This document shows positions 1-5,994 of a stretch of 6,304 nt of DNA, piece after piece. The notes under the pieces were generated by a model. That model did not search any database. It was not told the DNA's origin and was given only the letters and a program-made list of their open reading frames with translations. The position numbers were made by a program, and so were the translations under genes. Every line of letters begins with the position of its first letter. Position 1 is the first letter of the stretch. This DNA is from Lysobacteraceae bacterium (lineage in GTDB: Bacteria > Pseudomonadota > Gammaproteobacteria > Xanthomonadales > Xanthomonadaceae), in contig JAGNNB010000178.1 in assembly GCA_017990865.1 (NCBI GenBank), forward strand, positions 1 through 6,304. Direction: 5' to 3'.

Positions 1-189
1 GCCCGGGCGCTACATGCAGCGCATCGGCCGGCGCTTCTTGCGGGTCGCCTCGGCGAAGACCCAGTGCGACTGCGCCGCGCCGGCGTGCGTGCGCAGAATC
101 GTGCGCAATGGCGGCCAAGCGCGATCGTCAGGCCCGACCGGCAGCACGATCGAGAGCGCCCGCAGCGGGTCGTCGTCGATGCCGCGCAT
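1..189 (-). CDS. Partial glycosyltransferase (rSAM/selenodomain-associated transferase 2-like), apparent frameshift, cut by window edge
   Basis: The reading frame opens with ATG at 189, nine bases after the arsS stop codon and in the same frame as arsS. It begins with a short lead and then LSIVLPVGPDDRAWPPL, which resembles the first beta strand of GT-A family glycosyltransferases and the N-terminus of the transferases that accompany ArsS-type radical SAM proteins. The frame then hits TAG at 12-10 after only 59 codons. From about position 57 to the edge the -1 frame reads GDPQEAPADALHVAPG, which looks like a natural continuation leading towards the GRARQxNAGA motif I recall for this family. 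I therefore read this as one gene interrupted by one or more single-base indels, either a real pseudogene or a sequence error. In the known pathway such enzymes are proposed to decorate the arsenosugar. The assignment rests on a short stretch plus gene context, so the family call is moderate and the frame break is an inference. Confidence 0.5.
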
Positions 190-198
190 CGGTCGCCG

Positions 199-1224
199 TC
201 AGCCCGCCAAGGCGCCGCCGCAACTGCTGCCGGCGCCCGCGGTGCAGCCGTAGCAATGGTCGCGGAACGTGATGCGACCGGCGTCGATCGCGTCCAGACG
301 CTCGATGTCCCACAGCGTGCGTCGTTGCCCCGCCGCGGGCAGAGTCAGCATTTGGTTGAAATCGCAGTCGTACAGCGCGCCGTCCCATCCCACCGAGATC
401 AAATTGCGGCACATCACCGCTTCGGCCGCGCGCGGATTGAAATGATCGATCAACAAGCGCATGTACTCCGCGTCGCGGCCGTCGCGCGCCAGCGCGTGCG
501 CGAAGCGCTTGATCGGCATGTTCGCCAGGGTGAACAAGCGGTCGAAGACGATGCCGAAATCCGCATGCAGCCGGAGGCGATAGTCGGCCTCCAACGCGGC
601 TTGCGACGGTGGCAACGACGGGCCGCCGGGGTTGTACACCAGATCGAGTTCCAAGCCGCTGCCCGCGCGGCCGTAACCCAGCGCGTTGAGTCGCCGCAAG
701 GCCTCGATGCTTTGCCCGAACACGCCCTTGCCGCGCTGCTTTTCGACGTTCGTCGACGAATAGCACGGCAGCGAGGCGACGATTGCGATGCGGTGCGCGG
801 CGAGGAAGTCGGCGGTGTCCGCTTGTCCCGGCTCGAACAGCACGGTCAGATTGCAGCGATCGATCACCTTCAGCCCATGCGCGCGGCCGGCCACGGCGAG
901 GCGGCGGAACTCGGGATGCAATTCCGGCGCGCCGCCGGTCAGGTCGAGCGTGCGCAGCGTCGGCGCGGTCGGCAGCAGCTCGATCAGGCGGTCGATGCCG
1001 CGCGCATCCAGCGCTTCTTCGCGCTTGGGGCCGGATTCGACATGACAATGCGTACACGCCAGATTGCAGCGTGCGGTCAGATTCACCTGCAGAATTTCCA
1101 GCGGCATGCGCGACAGATCGAGGCCATGTCGCCGCAGCGTCTGCGCGAACGAGGGCTGCGGATCGGCGATGCTTTCGGCGACGGCATCGACGACAGGCAC
1201 GGTCGCGACCGCGTCGTCGTTCAT
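199..1224 (-). CDS. arsS: ArsS: arsenosugar biosynthesis radical SAM protein
   Basis: This radical SAM enzyme is known to transfer a 5'-deoxyadenosyl group from S-adenosylmethionine to dimethylarsenite, giving the precursor of arsenosugars; it is cytosolic. With the ATG start it has 341 residues, the usual family size. The cluster-binding CxxxCxxC is C53, C57, C60 within LTARCNLACTHCHVE; the TGGAPELHPEF segment (96-106) is the SAM-binding GGE-like motif. LPCYSSTNVEKQRGKGVF (152-169) and the Cys-rich C-terminal domain ending CYGCTAGAGSSCGGAL (C324, C327, C335, with C272 and C287 upstream) are characteristic of the 'rSAM/Cys-rich (seleno)protein' family; every expected position is Cys, not selenocysteine. 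An alternative GTG start at 1266 overlaps the upstream stop as GTGA and would add 14 residues. Neither start has a strong Shine-Dalgarno sequence. ATG is chosen because family homology starts only near residue 26 (FAQTLRRHGL). Confidence 0.93.
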   Translation of the reverse strand: MNDDAVATVPVVDAVAESIADPQPSFAQTLRRHGLDLSRMPLEILQVNLTARCNLACTHCHVESGPKREEALDARGIDRLIELLPTAPTLRTLDLTGGAPELHPEFRRLAVAGRAHGLKVIDRCNLTVLFEPGQADTADFLAAHRIAIVASLPCYSSTNVEKQRGKGVFGQSIEALRRLNALGYGRAGSGLELDLVYNPGGPSLPPSQAALEADYRLRLHADFGIVFDRLFTLANMPIKRFAHALARDGRDAEYMRLLIDHFNPRAAEAVMCRNLISVGWDGALYDCDFNQMLTLPAAGQRRTLWDIERLDAIDAGRITFRDHCYGCTAGAGSSCGGALAG

Positions 1225-1262
1225 GGCGTCGTGCGTGGCGTCTGCCGTCGCGACCGCAGCGT

Positions 1263-2126
1263 TCACTGCGCGCTGCGCCCGACGAAGAAAATATCGCCGA
1301 AATGACTCGTCGCCGACTCGCCGGTGTCGTCGGTGTCCACCTCCACCGTCACCGCCGCGATGCGCGGCGGATCGGTGCGGAAGGCGAGGCGGTAATCCTC
1401 GGCGATATCGCGCCGATGCCGCACCCACTGGCCCGCGTCCGCTTCGCCGCTGCTGGCGACGATCAACGCCACGAACGGTGTGCGCGCGCTGTCGAGCACG
1501 GTGCCGACCGGACGGCGATTGTCCCAGACGTAGCAAAGCGTCGCGGCCGGCATGTCCTTGCCGTAGCGGGCGCGATCGACCTTCAGCAATGCGCGTTCTT
1601 TCAGCGTCAGTTTTTCCGGGTCGCGATCGAACAGCACGCAGACCCGCGCGACCGCGTCGTCGACGTCCTTGCGGCCGATGTCCGCGCTCTGCAGCATGCG
1701 CTGGGTGCGCCAACGCCAGTGCAGGATCGGGGTGAGCGCGGGATCGACGAACACGTTATGCCGCAGCGTCGCCGCGGCGCCGTCGGCGCGGGCGCGCAGC
1801 ACGATGCCGCTATCGGTCGCCACCAAATCGTATTGCGTTTTGTGTTCGGCTTTCTGCAGCGCTTGCACCGACCAACCGGCGGGCGCGGTGGCCCCTAACG
1901 GGCCGATGGAGAAGGGCGTGGGACGCGCGATTGACGGCGGCGCGGGTTCGGAGGGCCGCGGCGACGGTCGATCGCTCGCATGGGGCCGGCGTTTCGCGGC
2001 TTCGGCGGTCGGCGGCGCGACCGCGAGCAGCGCGACCGCAAATATCGCGAGCAGCGCGAGCGTCGATCGCAGCACGGTGGGCGAGCGCCGCAATGCGGCG
2101 TTGGAGAGAGCGGCAACAGGGGTCAT
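1263..2126 (-). CDS. Exported DUF3047 domain protein
   Basis: The 287-residue product starts with a basic stretch and a hydrophobic segment (about 20-38, STLALLAIFAVALLAVA) followed by a good signal peptidase I site (PTAEA/A, cleavage near residue 43-44). It is therefore probably periplasmic. A Pro/Arg/Ser-rich linker (45-72) leads to a domain matching DUF3047: LHWRWR (135-140), DDAVARVCVLFD (156-167), CYVWDNRRPVGTV (198-210), GQWVRHRRDIAEDYRLAF (232-249), DTDDTGES (264-271) and a terminal HFGDIFF (275-281). The family has no established function. The ATG overlaps the stop of the upstream oxidoreductase gene as ATGA, and its own TGA overlaps a possible GTG start of arsS, so it sits firmly inside the arsenic gene cluster. 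Why a secreted protein should be made with cytosolic arsenosugar enzymes is unknown; binding or export of a modified product is possible but speculative. Confidence 0.88.
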   Translation of the reverse strand: MTPVAALSNAALRRSPTVLRSTLALLAIFAVALLAVAPPTAEAAKRRPHASDRPSPRPSEPAPPSIARPTPFSIGPLGATAPAGWSVQALQKAEHKTQYDLVATDSGIVLRARADGAAATLRHNVFVDPALTPILHWRWRTQRMLQSADIGRKDVDDAVARVCVLFDRDPEKLTLKERALLKVDRARYGKDMPAATLCYVWDNRRPVGTVLDSARTPFVALIVASSGEADAGQWVRHRRDIAEDYRLAFRTDPPRIAAVTVEVDTDDTGESATSHFGDIFFVGRSAQ

Positions 2127-4255
2127 CGGCGATTCCAGTCGTGATAGCGCTCGAGCCAAGCCAGTGTGCGCTCCGGCGCGTGGCGCTTGCGCCGTACGCC
2201 GGCCGCGAACTTGGCCGCTTCCGCGAACGTGGGATAGGCGAACACGGTTCCCAGCACCTTGTCCAGTCCGATGCGGTGTTTCATCGCCAGCGCGAAGATC
2301 GCGATCAGGTCGCCGGCGCGGGCGCCGACGATGGTCGCGCCGAGGATCGTGTCCTTGCCCGGCGGCACCAGCACTTTGACGAAGCCTTCGGTTGCGCCCT
2401 CGGCGATGGCGCGGTCCAGCTCGGCGAACGGATACATCACCACCTCGACCGCGATGCCCTGCGCCTGGGCCTCGCGTTCGTTCAGACCCACGCGCGCGAG
2501 TTCCGGGTCGGTGTACGTCGCCGCAGGCAGCACGCGATAGTCGGCGCGAAACGATTTGAGGCCCCCGAACAGCGCATTCACCGCCGCATACCACGCCTGA
2601 TGCGCGCTGGCGTGGGTGAGCTGGAACGGGCCGGTCGCATCGCCGACCGCGAGAATGTTCGGGAATTTCGTGCGCAGATACTCGTCGGTTTCGATCGTGC
2701 GGTTCTTGCGCAGCGGAATGCCGAGCGCCTCCAGACCGAAGCCCTCCACGTTCGCGGTGCGGCCCACCGCCACCAGCAGCAGATCGAACGCCAGCTCGCT
2801 CCGCGTGCCCTCGTGCTCGATCGTCAGCGTATGGGGTTCGCCGGCCCGGGCCTCGACCGCCTTGCGCCCGAGCAGTACGCGCACGCCTTCGCGTTCCAGC
2901 GCGATTTGAACCACCATCGCGGCGTCGGCATCTTCGCGCGCCAGCAATTGCGGCGCCATTTCGACGATGCTCACGTCGCAGTCGAAGCGGGCCAGACTCT
3001 GCGCCAGTTCGCAGCCGATCGGCCCGCCGCCCAGCACCACGATCCGCCGCGGCAATTCTTCCAACGACCAGAACGTGTCCGAGGTGCGATACGGCACGCT
3101 GTCGAGACCGGGGATCGGCGGCACGAATGGACGCGCGCCGGTCGCGATCACCAGATGTCGTGCGCTCAATCGCCGCCCGTTCACTTCGACTTCCCACGGC
3201 GAGACGATGCGCGCTTCGCCTTGCATCACATCGACGCCGAGCGCGGTATAGCGCTCCACCGAATCGTTCGGTTCGATCGCCGCGATCGCCGCGCGCACGT
3301 GCGCCATCACCATGCCGAAGTCGGGCATGTCACGCTGCGCGGGAATGCCGAACTCCGGCGCGCGATCGACCTCGGCGGCGGCATGCGCGGCGCGAATCAG
3401 GGCTTTCGACGGCACGCAGCCGCGGTTGAGACAATCGCCGCCCATTTCGGCCTTTTCGATCAACGTGACCTTGGCGCGCACGGTCGCGGCGATATAGCTC
3501 GTCACGAGGCCGCCGGCACCCGCACCGATCACGATCAGATTGCGGTCGAAGCGTTTGGGTTTGGTCCAGCCGCGATAGACGCGGCGCACGCGCAGCGCAT
3601 CGAGCAATTTGCGCGCGAACAATGGCATCAACGCGAGCGCGGTGAAGGCGATCGCGAGCGGCGCACTCAAGATGTCGCCCAAGGACGCCAGCTTGCCGAG
3701 TTCGCGACCGGCGTTCACGTAGACGAAGGTGCCGGGCAGCATGCCGAGCAGGCTTACCCAGGCGTACGTTCGGGTGCGAATGCCGGTCAGTCCCATCAGC
3801 AAGTTGATCGCGAAAAAGGGGAACACCGGCGCCAAGCGCAGCGCGAACAGATAAAACCCGCCTTCGCGGGCGATACCCGCGTCGATCGCGTTCAGTCGCT
3901 CGCCGAATGTCGAGCGCACGCCGTCGCGGAACAGATAACGCGCGCTGAGCATCGCCAGGGTCGAACCAATCGTCGCCGCGACCACGACGATCGATGTTCC
4001 GACCCACAAGCCGAACACCGCTCCGGCGAACAACGTCAATAATGTCGCGCCGGGAAGCGACAGCGCCGTCGCCAGCACGTACAGCGCCGCGAACCCAAGC
4101 GCCGCCGCCCATGGGTGCGCCGCCGCCGTCGCGCGCGCTTCGCCCAGCAGCGATTGCAGACCGCTCAAGCTGAGGTAATCGCCCAGACCGGCGATATACA
4201 GGCCGAAAATCGCGGCGGCGAACAGCGCCAACAGCCAGATTTTTTTAGCGTTCAA
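2123..4255 (-). CDS. TVP38/TMEM64 membrane domain fused to FAD-dependent pyridine nucleotide-disulfide oxidoreductase
   Basis: The 710-residue protein is a two-part fusion. Residues 1-225 are a SNARE-associated/TVP38 (DedA-like) membrane domain: an N-terminal helix (5-24), LSLPGATLLTLFAGAVFG (65-82) with its following helix, RLAPVFPFFAINLLMGLTG (140-158), LLGMLPGTFVYVNAGREL (169-186) and a last helix (197-213). Residues 238-710 are a flavoprotein: FAD-binding VIGAGAGG (242-249), redox-active GGDCLNRGCVPSKAL with C275 and C280, NAD(P)-binding VVLGGGPIG (406-414), second FAD motif AVGDAT (536-541), and a dimerisation domain. The lipoamide dehydrogenase signature HAHPTxxE is replaced by FAYPTFAE (672-679), so the catalytic His is absent; the N-terminal heavy-metal domain and C-terminal Cys pair of MerA are also missing. 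The substrate is unknown; a disulfide or arsenical reduction role is inferred from context. Start: TTG at 4255 overlaps the upstream stop as TTGA, with GAGA upstream. An ATG at 4309 would add 18 charged residues and overlap the upstream gene by 58 bases. Confidence 0.9.
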   Translation of the reverse strand: MNAKKIWLLALFAAAIFGLYIAGLGDYLSLSGLQSLLGEARATAAAHPWAAALGFAALYVLATALSLPGATLLTLFAGAVFGLWVGTSIVVVAATIGSTLAMLSARYLFRDGVRSTFGERLNAIDAGIAREGGFYLFALRLAPVFPFFAINLLMGLTGIRTRTYAWVSLLGMLPGTFVYVNAGRELGKLASLGDILSAPLAIAFTALALMPLFARKLLDALRVRRVYRGWTKPKRFDRNLIVIGAGAGGLVTSYIAATVRAKVTLIEKAEMGGDCLNRGCVPSKALIRAAHAAAEVDRAPEFGIPAQRDMPDFGMVMAHVRAAIAAIEPNDSVERYTALGVDVMQGEARIVSPWEVEVNGRRLSARHLVIATGARPFVPPIPGLDSVPYRTSDTFWSLEELPRRIVVLGGGPIGCELAQSLARFDCDVSIVEMAPQLLAREDADAAMVVQIALEREGVRVLLGRKAVEARAGEPHTLTIEHEGTRSELAFDLLLVAVGRTANVEGFGLEALGIPLRKNRTIETDEYLRTKFPNILAVGDATGPFQLTHASAHQAWYAAVNALFGGLKSFRADYRVLPAATYTDPELARVGLNEREAQAQGIAVEVVMYPFAELDRAIAEGATEGFVKVLVPPGKDTILGATIVGARAGDLIAIFALAMKHRIGLDKVLGTVFAYPTFAEAAKFAAGVRRKRHAPERTLAWLERYHDWNRR

Positions 4256-4680
4256 TGCGTGTTCTCGTGTGAAGCCGCGCTCGCGATCGCGCGGTCGCCG
4301 CAAAACCATTTCGCGCTATCGATCGCGTCGAACGCCAACGACATCAAATCGATGACGAGTAGCGTCCATGCCAGCGCGGTTTCACGCGGAGACATCGGCG
4401 CGTCGGACATCAGTCGCAGCCCAAGCCACAAACACAGCGGAATCCACGCCAGCAAGTGCGGCAACGACAGCCGCTTGCTCATGCCGCGTTCCCACAACAG
4501 GATCGGTACGTTGGTGACGATCACCACGCTCATCGCCAGCGCCCCCGCGCGGCCGGTCGCGGTATGCAGCATGAAGAACGGCGCGAGGTTGACCGGCACC
4601 AGGCACAACCCGACCCAGGCTTGCACCCATCGTGGCAATGTCCGAAACGACGCCCACGCATCGAAGAAGCGATTCTTCAT
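4252..4680 (-). CDS. Small four-helix inner-membrane protein of unknown function
   Basis: This 142-residue protein is not one I recognise. It has four likely membrane helices at about residues 18-39, 44-63, 74-92 and 100-119, joined by short loops containing RxG, WERGMSKR and DAPMSPRE. It starts with a basic amphipathic stretch (MKNRFFDAWASFRTLPRW) and ends in a soluble tail with FDAIDSAKWFCGDR (117-130) containing one Cys. There is no signal peptide beyond the first helix and no obvious catalytic motif. The ATG lies six bases after the arsM stop, and the TGA overlaps the TTG start of the oxidoreductase gene, so it is translated with the cluster. Codon use matches its neighbours. Position between arsM and a TVP38-fused flavoprotein suggests a membrane accessory role, for example transport of an arsenical or partnering with the TVP38 domain, but nothing in the sequence proves it. 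Confidence 0.85.
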   Translation of the reverse strand: MKNRFFDAWASFRTLPRWVQAWVGLCLVPVNLAPFFMLHTATGRAGALAMSVVIVTNVPILLWERGMSKRLSLPHLLAWIPLCLWLGLRLMSDAPMSPRETALAWTLLVIDLMSLAFDAIDSAKWFCGDRAIASAASHENTH

Positions 4681-4686
4681 GGTGTG

Positions 4687-5706
4687 TCAGCAGCAGGCCG
4701 CGGGCGCGGCGCCGTTCGCGACCGGCGCCGCGCAGTCGAACAGGCCGAAATGCGCGCCGCGATCGCTTACCGCGAAGTGCGGGGCGTACCGGGTCTTGGT
4801 CAGCATATCGGCGGTGTTGCCGCAGACCAGTATCGGCCGTCCGGTTTCGAAACGATGATGATCGTCCAGCGCGAACGCATGCGGGTAGTGCGGGATCGTG
4901 CCGCGATACTGCGCGACTTGCCCGTAGTCTTCGCAGCGATCTTCCAGCTCCAGTTTGAACGCGCGCACCGTGATGCTCTCGAAGCGGACGTGCCCGATCT
5001 TGACCTCTACGTCCTCGTCCAGTAGCGGAATCGGACTGCGCGCGACGATGCGGGCATCGGCGCAGCCCAAACCCTGCAGCAAGCGACGGAAATCTTCGAG
5101 ATACAGCGCGCCCGACAGGCACTCGCCGCGCAGGATCGGGTCGGCCAGCAGCGCGGCGGGAATGCGGCGGTCGGCGAACACGTCGGAGAAGTACAACTCG
5201 CCGCCGGGCTTCAGCGCCCGAAACGCCTCGGCCAGCACGCGCCCCTTGTCGGCGGCGAGGTTCAGCACGCAATTGGAGATCACCACGTCCACGCTGGCGT
5301 CGGCGATGCCGGCGGCGGCCAGATCCTCGATCGAACCGAGCCGGAAATCGACGTTATCCAGCCCGCTCGCGGCACGATGTTCCGGCAGCGCGCGTCGGGC
5401 GACCTCCAACTGCTGCGGCGTCATATCGATGCCGATCACCCGGCCGGTCGGGCCGACCAGGCGCGAGGCCAGGAAGGCGTCGCGGCCGGTGCCGCAGCCC
5501 AGATCGACGACGGTCGCGCCCGTGGCGGCGGCGGGGAGGGGCGAGCCGCAGCCGTAGAAACGGTCGGTGACTTCGCGCGGAATGGCCTGCAGCCACGGCC
5601 GCAGATAGGCCGGCATGGCCTCCGGGCTGCAGCAGGCCCCGGTTTTCAGGTCGCGCTGGTGGGTCAGGGTCTCGCCGTAGTAGCGCTGGATGCCGTCGTC
5701 GGCCAT
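4687..5706 (-). CDS. arsM: ArsM: arsenite S-adenosylmethionine methyltransferase
   Basis: This cytosolic enzyme family methylates trivalent arsenic stepwise to mono-, di- and trimethyl forms using S-adenosylmethionine. The 339-residue protein begins RYYGETLTHQRDLKTGACC (8-26), with the first conserved Cys (C25/C26); the SAM-binding loop is VVDLGCGTGRD (66-76), motif II VIGID (90-94). The other arsenic-binding cysteines are C146 in ISNCVLNL and C196 in GECLSGALY, matching the three-Cys arrangement known from CmArsM. The C-terminal domain CEDYGQ, GTIPHYPHAFALDDHHRFETG and GLFDC (258-325) is that of full-length ArsM proteins. After it comes a short Ala-rich tail ending in AACC (C338, C339), which may add an arsenic-binding pair. 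The ATG at 5706 is chosen because family homology starts right after it; the frame stays open upstream to 6264 but that part is low-complexity and antisense to the regulator gene. It is the first gene of the cluster, so its promoter should lie in 5707-5994. A weak GAGCGA is the best Shine-Dalgarno candidate. Confidence 0.95.
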   Translation of the reverse strand: MADDGIQRYYGETLTHQRDLKTGACCSPEAMPAYLRPWLQAIPREVTDRFYGCGSPLPAAATGATVVDLGCGTGRDAFLASRLVGPTGRVIGIDMTPQQLEVARRALPEHRAASGLDNVDFRLGSIEDLAAAGIADASVDVVISNCVLNLAADKGRVLAEAFRALKPGGELYFSDVFADRRIPAALLADPILRGECLSGALYLEDFRRLLQGLGCADARIVARSPIPLLDEDVEVKIGHVRFESITVRAFKLELEDRCEDYGQVAQYRGTIPHYPHAFALDDHHRFETGRPILVCGNTADMLTKTRYAPHFAVSDRGAHFGLFDCAAPVANGAAPAACC

Positions 5707-5748
5707 GGTTGTTGCGTCGCTCGAAAATGGAAGGGGAAACGCGCCAGT

Positions 5749-5761
5749 CTCATCCGGTGAG
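5749..5761. promoter_or_regulatory. Candidate operator: short dyad upstream of arsM
   Basis: CTCATCCGGTGAG is a near-perfect 13-base dyad (CTCA..C.G..TGAG around a central C) lying 43 bases upstream of the arsM start codon, the right distance for an operator or a leader hairpin. Flanking CGC (5742-5744) and GCG (5762-5764) could extend the pairing with a bulge. A dyad this short occurs by chance fairly often, so the call is weak. Confidence 0.25.
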
Positions 5762-5835
5762 GCGACGGCAGGGTACGATGTCGACCTTGTCGGCGAGATG
5801 GGGAACAGAGGCGCCCGCAAGCGAAATCGGTGCCC

Positions 5836-5856
5836 GGACCGGCGTTCGGCCGGCCC
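5836..5856. repeat. GC-rich inverted repeat (hairpin)
   Basis: CCGGC (5839-5843) pairs with GCCGG (5849-5853) around a GTTCG loop, extended after one mismatch by GG (5836-5837) and CC (5855-5856). No T-run follows on either strand, so it is not a standard intrinsic terminator. It could fold in the leader of the arsM transcript or be a protein-binding site, or be a by-product of high GC content. Confidence 0.3.
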
Positions 5857-5877
5857 CGCCCCGCTTCGACCTTCCGT

Positions 5878-5931
5878 CCTTCGCATCCCTCGCCCTTCGC
5901 ATCCCGCCCTTCGCACCCGCCCTTCGCACCC
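5878..5931. repeat. Imperfect tandem repeat, four copies of CCTTCGCAYCC
   Basis: Copies of CCTTCGCAYCC start at 5878, 5894, 5908 and 5921, so the period shrinks from 16 to 14 to 13 bases. The first two copies have CAT and the last two CAC at the variable base. The array lies between the arsM start and the regulator start, 64 bases upstream of the latter. It may be a slippage-derived minisatellite or a set of binding sites. Confidence 0.7.
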
Positions 5932-5994
5932 CGGCTCGCCGCCGCCCGTCCGCGCCGACCCCCGTCCCATTCCCCTTCCGACCAGATCGAGCAT

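Larger units (their letters stand above)
5707..5994. promoter_or_regulatory. Divergent intergenic region between arsM and WYL regulator
   Basis: This 288-base gap must carry the promoters for both the minus-strand ars cluster and the plus-strand regulator. I see no convincing -35/-10 pair on either strand, which is common in GC-rich genomes. It contains an inverted repeat close to arsM (5749-5761), a GC hairpin (5836-5856) and a tandem repeat (5878-5931). No T-run terminator and no small gene with a convincing start is visible. Confidence 0.5.

Noticed and set aside
199..201. Selenocysteine decoding of the arsS TGA
   Set aside because: All expected Cys/Sec positions of the C-terminal domain are already Cys, and the TGA lies beyond the end of family homology; no SECIS element could be recognised.
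128..1057. A 309-codon minus-strand frame overlapping arsS
   Set aside because: It is arsS read in the wrong frame; Arg/Ala/Pro-rich and without motifs.
64..1305. A 413-codon plus-strand open frame opposite arsS
   Set aside because: Same antisense composition bias, no recognisable motif, and it lies wholly opposite the well-supported arsS gene.
2127..3197. A long N-terminal extension of the DUF3047 protein
   Set aside because: That part is the oxidoreductase gene in another frame; the ATG at 2126 gives a proper signal peptide and a four-base overlap.
1931..4042. A 703-codon open frame on the plus strand opposite the oxidoreductase gene
   Set aside because: Its product is a His/Arg/Gln/Asp-rich low-complexity string without domains, as expected for the antisense of a high-GC gene, and the opposite strand encodes a complete, motif-perfect protein.
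4256..4309. ATG at 4309 as the oxidoreductase start
   Set aside because: It would add a charged, non-homologous stretch before the first membrane helix and overlap the upstream gene by 58 bases; the TTG at 4255 fits the family start and the overlap pattern. Not fully excluded.
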